Source: an uncultured Opitutia bacterium (lineage in GTDB: Bacteria > Verrucomicrobiota > Verrucomicrobiia > Opitutales > UBA953). From it: a stretch of DNA of 64,000 bases. Shown here one piece after another: positions 10,801 to 17,973 of the stretch. The notes beneath the pieces are model-generated. The model was not told the DNA's origin and ran no database searches. It was given only the letters and a program-made list of their open reading frames with translations. The position numbers and the translations under genes are program-made. How positions within the stretch are numbered: the first letter of the stretch is position 1; every line of letters begins with the position of its first letter. The stretch spans positions 62,001 through 126,000 of the forward strand of contig CAMFKE010000008.1 in the NCBI GenBank assembly GCA_945957395.1, in the 5' to 3' direction.

Positions 10801-13800
10801 CGGTGAGCGTGGAGGCGGAGACCTTGTTGACGGCGGAGGTGCCGGTGATGTCGCCGGCCCAGGTGCCGGTGGAGACGGTGAGGGCGCCCGCGGTGTTGTT
10901 CAGGGTGCCGGCGCCGTTGATGGAGGTGATGGTCTCGGCGCCGCCCAGGGTGAGCGTGGCGCCGGAGGCGATGGTGACGGAGGCGGTGTCGACGAGGCGC
11001 TCGGCGGAACCGAGTGTGGTGGTGCCGGTGGCGATGGTCACCGAGGAGGCGTCGGAGGTGCCGTTGAGGGCGACCGTGCCGTTGGCGGTGAGGGAGCCGG
11101 TGCCGAGGTTGGCGTTCACCACGGAGCCGGTGTTCAGCGCGTAGGTGGCGGCGGTGAGGGTCTGGCCCGTGCCGTTGAGGGTGCCGGCGTTGGACACATA
11201 GGCGGCGATGGTGTCGGCGGCGCCGAGGGTGACGGTTCCGGCGTTCGTGAGGGTGGCGCCGGAGGCGAGACCACCGTTGGAGTCGGTGAGGGTGGCGCCG
11301 GAGGCGACATTCACCGAGGTGGTGGCGAGGGAGCCGGAGAGGGTGGTGGTGCCGGCGTTGGCGTTGAAGGCGCCGGTGAAGGTGTTCGTGCCGGAGAGCG
11401 TGAGCGTGCCGGTGGAGACCTTGTTGACGGCGGAGGTGCCGGTGATGTCGCCGGAGAAAGTGCCGGAGGAGACGGTGAGGGCGCCGGCGGTGTTGTTGAG
11501 GGTGCCGGAGCCGTTGAGGGTGCCGAGGGTCTCGGCGCCGCCCAGGGTGAGCGTGGCGCCGGCGGCGACGGTGACGGTGGCGGTGTCGGCGAGGCGTTCG
11601 GCGGAGCCGAGGGTGGTGGTGCCGGTGGCGACGGTGAGGTTCGCCGCGACGGTGCCGTTGAGGGCGACCGTGCCGTTGGCGGTGGCGGCGCCGGCGCCGA
11701 GGTTGGCGTTCACCACGGAGCCGTTGTTGAGCGCGTAGGTGGCGGCGGTGAGGGTGATGCCCGCGCCGTTGAGGGTGCCGGAGTTCACCAAGGAGGTCAC
11801 GGTGTCGTCGGCGCCGAGGGTGACGGTGCCGGCGTTCGTGAGCGTGGCGCCGGACGCAAGGCCGGAAGCGGTGACGGCAAGGGTGGCGCCGGAGGCGACA
11901 TTCACCGTGGCGGTGGCGAGAGAGCCCGAGAGGGTGGTGGTGCCGGCGTTGGCGTTGAAGGCGCCGGTGAAGGTGTTCGCGCCGGAGAGGGTGAGGGTGC
12001 CGTCGGAGGCCTTGGTCAGGCCCGAGGCGCCGGAGATGATGCCGGAGAAGGTGCCGTCGGAGACGGTGAGGTCGCCGGCGAGGGTGACGGCGCCGGCGCC
12101 GTTGAGGGTCTTGATGGTCTCGGCGGAGCCGGAAATCGCGAGGGTGCCGTTGGCGGTGACGACCGCGTCGTCGGAGAGGCCGGCGGCGGTGTCGGAGAGC
12201 GTGGCGCCGGAGGCGATGGTGATCGCGGTGGAGGCGAGGGAGCCGGAGAGCGCGAGGGTGCCGGCGGACACGGTGGTGGCGCCGGTGTAGGTGGAGGCGC
12301 CCGAGAGCGTGAGCGCGGAGGCGCCGGCTTTGGTGAAGGCGCCGCCGGTGCCGCCTTCCAGACCGCCGTCGGTGATCGCGCCGGAGAAGGTGGCGTCGGC
12401 GCCCTGGTTGACGGTGAGGGTATTCGCGCCGAGGGCGACGGTGCCGGAGCCGGAGAGCGTGCCGACTGTGCGGTTGCCGGCGCCCGAGATATCGAAGGTG
12501 CCGTTGACGATCACATTGCCCGTGGACAGCGAGCCGGTGGCGCCGAGCGCGAGGGTGCCGGCGGTGACGGTGGTGTCGCCGGTGTAGGTGTTCGCGGCGT
12601 CGAGGCGCAGCACACCGGTGTGGGTGGCGTTGCCGACGGTGAGGGAGCCGTTCGAAATCACTCCCGAGAGGACGGCGATGTCGGTGTCGGCACCGGTGTT
12701 GTCGGTGACCAGGACGGTGCGGGTGGCGCCGCCGAGGTTGAGGGCGTTGACGAAGTTTACGGTGGCGTCAGCGGAGGAGGAGCCGAAGAGGAGTTCTCCG
12801 GTGACGAAGCCGGTTGTGGCACCCCATGTGATAGCGGAGCCGCTGTTGAGGCGCACGGTCAGGTCCTCTTCGATGGCGGCGAAGCCGGAGGCATCCCCCA
12901 TGGTGAACTGGGTGATGCCGGCGCCGAGTCGGCGCGTGAACTGGCCGGAAGACTGGAAGATGGCGCCGTTGGAAAGTTCGATGCGGCTCTGCGCGTGAAC
13001 GCCTTCGCCGTCGATCGCCTGCAGGACCGTGCCGTTGACGACAGTGCGGCCGGAGTAGGTGTTTTCTCCGTTGAACACGACCAGTCCGCCGCCGCTGATG
13101 GTGATGCCGGCGCCGTTGCCCGCCGCCCGGCTTGTGTCGTAATCGGAAGTGACGCTGTCGTCGGCGATGGAGCCGTTGAAGGTGACGACATTACCCGCAC
13201 CCGGGGAAATCGTGACAACGGCGCCCGCCATGATGAACATGTCGGTGCCATAGCCGGAGCCGGCCGCGCCGGCCGCCACGGTGGAAGAGCCGGCTTGACC
13301 GTTGCCGCCCCGCACATCGTTGCCGTCGAAAGTGGCGTTGCCGATGATGGTCAGCGTGCCGCCGTTCTTGACGAAGATGGCGCCGCCGAAGCCGCTGCCG
13401 CCGTTGCCTCCCGTGACTCTGGGGTCGCTGCCGGTGCCGCCGGCGCCTGCTCCTGCGCCGAAGCCGCCGTCACCGCCGGCGCCGCCGGCGCCTTTTGCGC
13501 CATTGGGGCGGGTGCCGTTGGGGTCAGCCGGGATGTATTCCTGGCCGGGCTTGGTGATGATGGTGGTGGTGTACGCGGGGGTCTGCTCCAGAATCTGATT
13601 GGAGACCGTGCCGGTGGTGCCGTCGTTGTAGGTGACGGTGGTCGTGCCCAGTCCGCTTGAGACCGCGGAATTCTTTTGATCGAGGGTCATCGACCCTTGG
13701 ATGACAACGCGCTTGATGTCGGTGGCGGAGTTGTTGTCGGGGTCGAAGGAGTAGATGACATCGTAGACGCCGACAAGGTAGGGGTCTTCGATGACACGGT

Positions 13801-15025
13801 TGTTGACCACGACGGACTGGGTCGTGCCCGAGGCGTCGGTGTAGGAGACGGTGGTCGTGCCCAGGCCGGCGGCTATGGCGGCGTCGCGTTGCGCGGCGGT
13901 AAGATTCTGTTTTCCGGCGACTTGGCCGGAGATGGTGTTGTTCCAAGCGAGCTTATCCGGGTCGTATTCGTAAACCTTTTGGTAGCTCGCGTCGACGGAG
14001 TAGGTCTTGGTTTCCGCCGGGATGGCGGGGACTTCGGGGATGCTGCCGACATTGGCGCCGGCGCCACCGTTGCCTCCATTGCCCCCGGAGCCGCCGCCGG
14101 CGCCGAAGCCACCGAGTCCGCCGGTGCCGCCGTCGCCTGCGTCGCCGCCTGCGGCGCCGCCCTTGAAGGCGCTGAGATCGCGGTTTTTCGTGCCGTTGCC
14201 GCCGTTGCCGCCGTTGCCGCCGAAGTTGCCGCCGTAACCGAAGTCGCTGGCGCCGGCGTTGCCACCGATGCCGCCGGAGCCGCCGACACCGATCTGTCCG
14301 CTGGCGATGGCCTTGTCGTAGTAAACGAGAGCGGCGGTGGCGTTGCCCAGGTCGATGCCTGCCACGACCACCTGCGCGCCGATGGCGATGGCTTCACCGA
14401 CATCGGGAGGGAAGTTGCTCAAAGCACCCGCGATTTCCGCCGCCAGTGCGACGACATTTCCGGAGGCGGAGGTGACATCGAGGATGAACGGTACAGCCGC
14501 CTCCGTGGCGTCGCCATTTCCGCCCGCGCCGCCGTGGCCGCCTCTGCCGCCCGTGCCGTTGACGCCGACGGCGCCCATTCCACCGTTGGTGCCGTTGGTG
14601 CCGTTGGCGTCAAGATAGTGGTAGGCGGTGGGGGTGCTGCCGTCACGGCCGGCGGTCGCGCCGGTGTTGTCGATGAAGAGGCCGTTGAGTGAGCCACCCG
14701 TGAAGGAGATTCCGTCCGCGCTACCGCCGATGGCCTGGTTGCCGTAGAAATTGACGTTGGTGAGGGTGACGACCGCGCCGGTGTTCACGAACACGCCGCC
14801 GCCCATGCCGGCACCGCCGCCGGAGCCGTTGCCGCCCTGGGCGGTGAGGTTGGAAAGAGTGATGTTGTTGACCGTGACGGTGCCGGACTGGACGAAGAGG
14901 CTCTCGGTCTGAGCAGTGTTGATGGTCTGATTGGTCGTGATGATTCCGGCATCGAGCAGGGCCGGTGCGGCGCTGAAGCAGGCGAGGGCGGCTCCGGCGC
15001 GGAGCATCTTCTTGGAGAATTTCAT
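1823..15025 (-). CDS. Giant autotransporter adhesin, 4400 residues, about 20 PATR units and a C-terminal beta-barrel
   Basis: Domains in order: a Sec signal peptide (residues 1-26); a Gly/Asn-rich beta-helix segment to about residue 330 with GGNGGNGG runs; a duplicated unknown module (about 337-485); more Gly-rich sequence; a repeat array (about 630-3900) with some 20 PATR cores of the type GTLTLSGANTFTG alternating with GSLATTSVNVASGATL, ADDTI and LTAATYALN..GSVVNANLG segments; a linker; and a roughly 280-residue autotransporter barrel ending SVQASVRFRF, with the terminal Phe expected for BAM recognition. The likely role is a surface adhesin or matrix protein; the ligand cannot be predicted. 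A non-repeat insertion interrupts the array near 10375-10575. Very long open frames on the opposite strand are artefacts of GC-biased repeats. No Shine-Dalgarno sequence precedes the ATG. A hairpin lies just after the stop. Confidence 0.93.
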   Translation of the reverse strand: MKFSKKMLRAGAALACFSAAPALLDAGIITTNQTINTAQTESLFVQSGTVTVNNITLSNLTAQGGNGSGGGAGMGGGVFVNTGAVVTLTNVNFYGNQAIGGSADGISFTGGSLNGLFIDNTGATAGRDGSTPTAYHYLDANGTNGTNGGMGAVGVNGTGGRGGHGGAGGNGDATEAAVPFILDVTSASGNVVALAAEIAGALSNFPPDVGEAIAIGAQVVVAGIDLGNATAALVYYDKAIASGQIGVGGSGGIGGNAGASDFGYGGNFGGNGGNGGNGTKNRDLSAFKGGAAGGDAGDGGTGGLGGFGAGGGSGGNGGNGGAGANVGSIPEVPAIPAETKTYSVDASYQKVYEYDPDKLAWNNTISGQVAGKQNLTAAQRDAAIAAGLGTTTVSYTDASGTTQSVVVNNRVIEDPYLVGVYDVIYSFDPDNNSATDIKRVVIQGSMTLDQKNSAVSSGLGTTTVTYNDGTTGTVSNQILEQTPAYTTTIITKPGQEYIPADPNGTRPNGAKGAGGAGGDGGFGAGAGAGGTGSDPRVTGGNGGSGFGGAIFVKNGGTLTIIGNATFDGNDVRGGNGQAGSSTVAAGAAGSGYGTDMFIMAGAVVTISPGAGNVVTFNGSIADDSVTSDYDTSRAAGNGAGITISGGGLVVFNGENTYSGRTVVNGTVLQAIDGEGVHAQSRIELSNGAIFQSSGQFTRRLGAGITQFTMGDASGFAAIEEDLTVRLNSGSAITWGATTGFVTGELLFGSSSADATVNFVNALNLGGATRTVLVTDNTGADTDIAVLSGVISNGSLTVGNATHTGVLRLDAANTYTGDTTVTAGTLALGATGSLSTGNVIVNGTFDISGAGNRTVGTLSGSGTVALGANTLTVNQGADATFSGAITDGGLEGGTGGAFTKAGASALTLSGASTYTGATTVSAGTLALSGSLASTAITIASGATLSDTAAGLSDDAVVTANGTLAISGSAETIKTLNGAGAVTLAGDLTVSDGTFSGIISGASGLTKASDGTLTLSGANTFTGAFNANAGTTTLSGSLATATVNVASGATLAVTASGLASGATLTNAGTVTLGADDTVTSLVNSGTLNGAGITLTAATYALNNGSVVNANLGAGAATANGTVALNGTVAANLTVATGTTTLGSAERLADTATVTVAAGATLTLGGAETLGTLNGSGTLNNTAGALTVSSGTFSGDITGTSAVNKVSTGTLTLSGTNTFTGAFNANAGTTTLSGSLATTSVNVASGATLTDSNGGLASGATLTNAGTVTLGAADTIAAYVSNAGTLNGTGQTLTAATYALNTGSVVNANLGTGSLTANGTVALNGTSDASSVTIATGTTTLGSAERLVDTASVTIASGATLTLGGAETITSINGAGTLNNTAGALTVSTGTWAGDITGTSAVNKVSASTLTVTGANSFTGAFNANAGTTTLVGSLATNSVNIASGATLRDINGGLASGATVTNAGILDLTASDETITAFVSNGGTLNFTQTYTPVTAAGPDVTVTNPGTPILIGVDSVTGAPIYTTTASTTTTVAGPAIIVGSTPNAPAKLTALTYALNNGTVINANLGTGTLTANGSVALNGTADAATVNIVSGTTTLGSAERLADTATVTVSSGATLTLGGAETIGTLNGAGTVNNTAGALTVSSGTWAGDITGSSAVNKVSAGTLTLTGANSFTGAFNANAGTTTLSGSGSLATNAVNVAVGATLNDNNGGLAATAVLTNNGTVNLGASETITTLNGTAATAAVNLGANTLTVSDGAYAGAINGTGTLVKTSSGTLTLSGNSGQTGPVSVNAGTLELTGTTASTTVTIAAGATLLDTNGGLAANATVNNHGTLTLGANETITTLNGASTGVVNLGANTLTVSDGAFAGAINGTGGLVKNTAGTLTLSGASGYTGTTDINAGVLQLTGSLASLTVNVASGASLNDVNGGLAAGATLVNAGTVTLSADDTIDTYVSNGGVLNVAGFTLTTRNYLLNTGTVTNANLGTGNVTTNGTVTINGTSDAATFTVASGTTTLGSAERLNDTGTVVINSGATLVLGGVETIGTLNGSGTLNNTAGALTVSAGTWAGDITGSSAVNKASAGTLTLSGANTFTGAFNANAGTTVLSGSLATTTLNIASGATFTDVNGGLVDATVATVNGTLTLSGAGETITTLNGASSGVVNVGGGFLTVSNGTFAGAINGAQGLVKNTAGTLTLSGSSGYTGTTDLNAGTLTLTGSTASRSVNVASGASLNDVNGGLAADATLTNAGTVTLSADDTIGAYVANSGTLAGAGRTLTAATYALNNGAVVNANLGTGSLTANGTVALNGTSAASAVTISSGTTTLGSAERLADTASVTIASGASLILGGAETIGSLNGAGTLNNTAGTLTVSSGSFAGVITGGSDVRKVSSGTLELAGANTFTGLLAVNAGTVTLTGSLATNFITVASGATLNDVNAGLAATASVSNAGVINVTLDDTIDTLNNTGVINGPGTLTAAVYNLGNGSVINANLGSGTLVVTDAAILNGTSAATLVDITPTGTLTLGSAERLLDTAVVNVNGALILGGAETIGSLTGSGSVNLAAGNLTVSSGSFSGVLSGANGLTKVSSGSLTLDGANTFAGAFNANGGTTTLNGSLATLTVNVASGASLNVVNGGLAAGATLTNAGTVSLFADDTIATYVSENGVLNLNGFTLTAANYVLNDGSVTNANLGAGNLITNGTVAINGTSSATSVTIASGTTTLGSAERLADTATLTVSSGASLVLGGAETVTTLLGSGSVTTAPAAQFTVSDGTFSGTIAGDGGLTKVSSGSLTLSGANTYTGDTRVNAGALELTGSLAGAPVFVASGATLVDRSGGLADTTRLTLDGTLDLYASESVADFSGAATGRVNLIDGGMTASAGTFAGVIAGDSTEFGLTKVSVGTLTLSGHSTFIGTARVAEGTLVLTGDLDTAAVTVDSGATLDVVNAGLAASTVLTAEGAVLVRSAESVYTLRSTGATGVVSLLGGDLTVSNGDYAGAIAGTDPAHGLEKISVGELTLRGASTFVGETHVAGGTLTLTGAGALASALVTIDAGTTLRDLSGGLADTATVVNRGTLDLGTLADDTIGTLVNSGTVNGTTTLTASTYALNSGSVINANLGAGVVTANGTVRLNGTVTAADVTIASGTTTLGSAERLADTATITVASGATLATGGAEQIGVLLGSGRLNVSAGSLAADSGSFSGVIASDNTVTGFTKTGAGVLTLSGSSTYLGLTTVSGGELVLTGTLASKSLVVGPAGTLTSESAGLSEFASLDNAGVVNLGAADETLAAYASTGTLNGSATLTAATYALNEGSVVNANLGAGSLTANGTVALNGTSAAASVTVDSGTTTLGSAERLLDTAALTVNGTLVLGGAETVASLAGTGAVNTDAGILTVSSGSFSGDITGASGLVKTSSGMLVLSGANTFSGPLSVQAGALGLSGSLATTSVTVDSGASLSDLASGLSADAAVAVNGVLYMGASDAIRTLTGSGAVLLDGGFLAVADGDFSGNLSGANDLVKNSTGTLTLSGANTYTGLTAINEGALRLTGSLASSVVMVASSGTLTNTSGALADTVFLSVEGRADIAADETVAALAGSGVVDLSGSTRLTVSLGDFSGVVSGTGSLTKSGTSILTLSGANTYTGATAVNSGTLRLTGSLTSTEVSVASGAVLESTASGLSTAATLTNAGTVNLGSADQTVLSLVNSGVLNGSATLTAAAYDLRDGSVINANLGKGAMFTTGAVMLAGTSASGAVTIGSGSVLTLASADRLSDEAVVTVDGRLVLTGDDTIWELHGNGSVDGGANSKLYILNGGTFGGTILKGTRSLTSEGDTSGGTLVLSEKVTLVGGRLQIVGTDASLSANTLQVEQGATLATDDASRLTYKVLQGSGTVSTASGTFTNAAGSTVAGTLTFSGNFSNNGTVAPGNSPGVMTVAGNFADAGVLDMELGGLGAAGMNPTGFDQIRVGGDVTLSGGVLRVLGYNGFAAARGQSFRLISDLSGGAKALSGSFSSVTFDLDGVAGPGVPVQNAAGVFDLRTGTLLTSGLNAANSKFTDLAASANERAFIGAVFAGAQLAPGQIDTATAEGRAAADILSAPTAAAASAQLAFYIPETYGALADYAFASGRLAENLANRVSPFTTLPGREPGKAAFYAGALNAETNTAHNARFTRNDFYAGADFAAASSLDLGLFGAGNTGSIRHDIGRTEAEGASVGAYAKAAISENWSIKASFVYGTEDFETKRRTLNGSVNADTKADTYSGALMAEYVAFRGESFSIAPRAGVVAGSSTVYAFTERGASDALRIGEFDTARYSARAGASAVWTTRTFGNPLSLELTGDLDQAFAGDQDDLSASLAGTPSLTYPIGVSDERSTSFLYGVNAGYGLTESASLFLGYQGRVGYAPSNSVQASVRFRF

Positions 15026-15347
15026 GACGGTCTAAGTGATTTTGGGATTCTTTGAGAGGGCTTGGCGCAGGGCTTGGTGTATAAGCCTTTTTTGCCTTGG
15101 GTGGTCTTTTGACTTATGCGCGTAAGAAATATGTCATCCTGTGTAGTCAATGCGATGTTTGGGGGATTTCACGGGGGCGGCCTTGGTCCGGGGCGGTGCT
15201 TTTTGAAGCCCTTTCCGCATTTTTTTCATAGGGATTAATATTGGTAATAATGGTGCAGCCGGGGTGTTGGCTTGGATCGCGGTATGGGTGCGCCATGGGA
15301 AATGGCGCTTTCAGCCCCCCCATCAAGGCTTTGATTGTTAAGTGTTT

Positions 15348-15368
15348 AGTCCTTTTGTGTTAAGGACT
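15348..15368. repeat. Inverted repeat AGTCCTT / AAGGACT
   Basis: A 7-bp perfect inverted repeat with a 7-nt loop (15348-15354 and 15362-15368) lies in AT-rich intergenic DNA about 320 bp upstream of the giant autotransporter. Neither strand has a T-tract after it, so it looks more like an operator or RNA hairpin than an intrinsic terminator. Confidence 0.35.
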
Positions 15369-15750
15369 TGCGACGCTCCTGTGCTGCCGATCAGCCATTT
15401 TGCCGATGGGACATCGGGGCCCCGTTTCTAATAGCCCTGCGCCCGGGCTTTTCCCGACTCGGGGCGGCTCTCAAAATCGCCCTTGTTCTTAAAAAACCTA
15501 ATCATGACATAAACATCCGGAATGAGCATGTTTTTTGGGAAATCCTGTGTCATGTGGTCCTGAATGGGGGCTGGGCCAATGACCACACGTCGCCCCAGGG
15601 ATGGTTTTCTGGGGGAATCCCTCCGTGCCGCATGGATGTCGCCGGGGTCGGGCACGCTTCGCCCCTCAGAAATCGACGGGCGGTGTAAGGCTCCTGTTGA
15701 CGGGATGCGGGTCCGGGGGGGCGGTGCGTATACGCCGGCCCGGTTGGCCA

Positions 15751-15769
15751 TGTGCAGTCTATCTGCACA
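15751..15769. promoter_or_regulatory. Perfect 19-bp dyad TGTGCAG-N5-CTGCACA
   Basis: TGTGCAG (15751-15757) and CTGCACA (15763-15769) flank TCTAT. The symmetry and the two-turn spacing resemble a homodimeric repressor operator. There is no T-tract. It lies between the M48 protease stop and the autotransporter leader. No regulator is encoded nearby, so the binding protein is unknown. Confidence 0.35.
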
Positions 15770-15858
15770 GCCGCAAAATTACCCTCGGTGATGGCCGAAA
15801 TGCCTGATGGGGTCGCACGGCTTGGCCCGGTGCGGATCCCGGTGCTCGGCGTGCAATC

Positions 15859-17139
15859 CTACCGGGTAGTTGTCAGCGCCGCCTTGCGCTCGGGGAGCGA
15901 GGGGTGCGAATGGTGGAACAGCGCGTAGGCCGGGTGCGGCAGCGGGTTTGAGCTGTTGGCCGAATACAGTTTGGTCAGGGCCCGCACCAGCGCGTCCGGC
16001 CCGCCGGTGAGCCCGGCGGCGTAGGCGTCGGCCTCGAACTCATGTTTGCGGGAAATGCCGTTGGCGAGGGGGGAGAGCCAGTAAAGTACGGGGGCCAGGG
16101 CGAGCGCCAGCAGGGGCAGCAGTGCGCCGAACGGTGTGTGGGTGGCGTCGGGGGCGATGCCGTAGCCGAAGGCGACCGCGAGGTCAGGGCGGGCGGAAAT
16201 CCAGCCGGCGAGGCCGAACAGCGGGAGGGCGACGAGGGTGGACACGACCATGCCTTTCAGGATATGCCCGCGCTTCCAGTGTCCAATCTCGTGCGCGAGG
16301 ACGGCCTCCAGTTCCTCGCGCGACAGTTGCGCCACGAGGGTGTCGAACAGCACGATGCGGCGCATGCGGCCGAAACCGGCGAAAAAGGCGTTGGCGTGGG
16401 CGCTGCGCCTGGAGCCGTCCATCACCAGGATGGCGCTTGCGGGGAAGTCGGCTTTGCGGGCGAGTTCAAGCAGCCCCTGCTTCAGCGGGCCGTCCTCCAG
16501 CGGGGTGAGCTTTTGAAAGAGCGGCAGCAGCACGACCGACAGCAGGCCGGCGGCGAGGAAGCGGAAGAGCACGAAGGCGATCCAGGCGAACATCCACCAG
16601 GTGCCGGGAAGTTTTTGAAGAAACCAGGCGCAGGGGGTGAGCAGGGCGAAGGCCAGCGTGACGCCCACCGCGAGCCCCTTGAGCTGGTCGATCACCCAGA
16701 GTCCCGGGTTGGTGCGGTTGAACCCGAACCGGGTTTCGGTGCCGAAGGTGGACATCAGCGAAATCGGGGCCTCGAGCAGGCCGAGGGTCATGAAAAACAC
16801 GATGGCGGCGAGCGCCTCCTTCCAGACGCCGCCCGACCCGAACATGGAGGCCATGACGCCGTGCAGCGCGGCCGCGCCTCCAAGCACCATTATGATCGCC
16901 AGGGCGCCGGTCCAGAGTTCGCCCAGAAGCCCGTCGCGCGTCTTGGCGGCCGAGTAATCCATCGCCTTGCGGAAAGCGTCCTCGTCGGCGAAGCACTCGC
17001 GCGCCTGCGGCGGAATCGGCCCGCGCCTCAGGGTGCGCACCCGGGCGAGCGACAGGGACAGGAGCGTGATTTCGCCCGCCGATTTGATCAGAATGGCGAG
17101 AAGGACGGCGATGACGACGGCGGACATGACGGGGGGCAT
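15859..17139 (-). CDS. M48 family (Ste24/CAAX-prenyl-protease-like) membrane metalloprotease
   Basis: Integral-membrane zinc endopeptidase of the M48A type. The HEIGHWKRGH motif supplies the two zinc His and the catalytic Glu, and the downstream glutamate motif is KHEFEADAYAAG. Several hydrophobic helices precede the motif, including one at the very N-terminus (MSAVVIAVLLAILI). In bacteria such proteins degrade or process membrane and envelope proteins. The frame is open up to an ATG at 17199, but that would begin against the terminator hairpin at 17201-17232. I therefore place the start at MPPVMSAVV (17139, 426 residues); the Met at 17127 is equally possible. The gene follows a terminator and appears to be a single transcription unit. 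Confidence 0.88.
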   Translation of the reverse strand: MPPVMSAVVIAVLLAILIKSAGEITLLSLSLARVRTLRRGPIPPQARECFADEDAFRKAMDYSAAKTRDGLLGELWTGALAIIMVLGGAAALHGVMASMFGSGGVWKEALAAIVFFMTLGLLEAPISLMSTFGTETRFGFNRTNPGLWVIDQLKGLAVGVTLAFALLTPCAWFLQKLPGTWWMFAWIAFVLFRFLAAGLLSVVLLPLFQKLTPLEDGPLKQGLLELARKADFPASAILVMDGSRRSAHANAFFAGFGRMRRIVLFDTLVAQLSREELEAVLAHEIGHWKRGHILKGMVVSTLVALPLFGLAGWISARPDLAVAFGYGIAPDATHTPFGALLPLLALALAPVLYWLSPLANGISRKHEFEADAYAAGLTGGPDALVRALTKLYSANSSNPLPHPAYALFHHSHPSLPERKAALTTTR

Positions 17140-17200
17140 TGTCCGGGTCGCGCATCGGGCCTCAAGGGCAATGGCGCGGCAATCGCGGGGCGCGGACACG

Positions 17201-17232
17201 AAAAAGGCCGCCCCGGGCGGGACGGCCTTTTT
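17201..17232 (-). terminator. Intrinsic terminator after the GxxExxY gene
   Basis: AAAAAGGCC (17201-17209) pairs with GGCCTTTTT (17224-17232), with a partly paired GC-rich interior. It ends in a T-run in both directions. It lies 29 nt after the stop of the minus-strand gene at 17261-17671. Confidence 0.8.
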
Positions 17233-17260
17233 GAGGAAAACCTGGTTTTCGACGCCGCGC

Positions 17261-17671
17261 TTAGCGGGTGGGGTCGAAGGCGATTTTCTTCCACTGGAGC
17301 TTGCCCGACTTGAAGTTGAGCATGAGCACCATGGGCAGCTTGGTCAGCTTCAGGTAGGCGATGTTTTCCGAGAAGTCGGTCTCGTTGAAGAACGGGGCCA
17401 CGCGGCAGTCGACGAGCAGCATGTCGTTGACGATGAGGCCGAGGGTCACGACGCCGACCTTCTGTTCCGAGTAAACCACATCAACCTTGCGCTGGTACTC
17501 GAAGGTCATGCCCTGCTTGGCCAGCTCGATCATCATGCAATTTTCGTAGATTTTGGGATCCAAGCCCGGTCCGACGGTGTTGAGCACGGTGATGGCGCAT
17601 CCGGTGACCTTGTAGCAGAGGTCCTGGAGCGGGGACGGCTGGTACTGGGGGGTGAGTTCTTGTTCGGTCAT
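17261..17671 (-). CDS. GxxExxY-family protein (PD-(D/E)XK-like fold), degenerate motifs
   Basis: A 136-residue protein that matches the GxxExxY family in length and layout. An N-terminal helix (LCYKVTGCAITVLNTVGPGL) leads to the signature region GLDPKIYENCMMIELAKQG, followed by beta strands and FKSGKLQWKKIAF. In typical members the signature reads G-x-x-E-x-x-Y and the nuclease-like core has an E-x-K pair. Here the signature Glu is Pro (GLDPKIY), and the expected ELK position reads DCR (LLVDCRVAPF). This copy therefore probably has no nuclease activity and may be structural. It stands alone between a roughly 300-bp upstream gap and its own terminator. Cellular role unknown. Confidence 0.75.
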   Translation of the reverse strand: MTEQELTPQYQPSPLQDLCYKVTGCAITVLNTVGPGLDPKIYENCMMIELAKQGMTFEYQRKVDVVYSEQKVGVVTLGLIVNDMLLVDCRVAPFFNETDFSENIAYLKLTKLPMVLMLNFKSGKLQWKKIAFDPTR

Positions 17672-17973
17672 GGTTTTGTTTTGTTAATGGTTCCGATGCT
17701 TGCGCGAATGTAAAACCAAGCGCCACATCGTTTACAATTGTGCTTTCATGCCTTCCGGACGCAAGGCAAATACAAAAATGGCATCCGGGGGGAAATGCGG
17801 ATAAGCCGGTAACGATTAGGGACTTACGGATAAATGAGGTCCCTTTTATTGGGCTATTTTGCCCACTCGGAATATAGGGTTTTTTGCCCATAAATAACGG
17901 CGGGCGACCAGGTGTTGATGGCCAATTGGCGCCGTCCGGGCGTCACCTTGACGAAACAAGACCGACGCGCCGA
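17672..17973. other. 302-bp intergenic stretch, no gene seen
   Basis: AT-richer DNA upstream of the GxxExxY gene and downstream of the exonuclease. On the minus strand TTGTAA and TTTACA are 17 nt apart about 70-105 nt before the GxxExxY start. This is only a weak promoter candidate. A 10-bp palindrome GCCAATTGGC lies near 17920-17929. Nothing else stands out. Confidence 0.4.

Larger units (their letters stand above)
15026..15858. other. 833-bp non-coding stretch upstream of the giant autotransporter
   Basis: I see no convincing gene here. The part nearest the autotransporter is AT-richer (15060-15380) and should hold its promoter. On the minus strand there is a TTGACT box at 15150-15145, but no good -10 box at the right spacing. 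Two perfect inverted repeats are annotated separately (15348-15368 and 15751-15769). Short open frames on both strands (about 106 residues each) have no recognisable domain, and their composition looks like chance. Confidence 0.6.

Noticed and set aside
5957-13660. A 2567-codon open frame on the + strand, plus a 1137-codon one at 1580-4993 and a shorter one at 58-1323
   Set aside because: They run antisense to the autotransporter repeats and have extreme Gly/Ala/Glu/Val composition with no domain. They exist because the repeat DNA lacks stops in that frame.
1-15025. Regular repeats as a possible CRISPR array
   Set aside because: The repeats are in frame, vary in length and encode PATR beta-strands. 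There are no uniform repeat-spacer units and no cas genes.
15368-15751. Two overlapping frames of about 106 residues (plus 15368-15688, minus 15428-15751) in the autotransporter upstream region
   Set aside because: No domain, no signal peptide, no ribosome-binding site and chance-like composition. I treat the stretch as non-coding.
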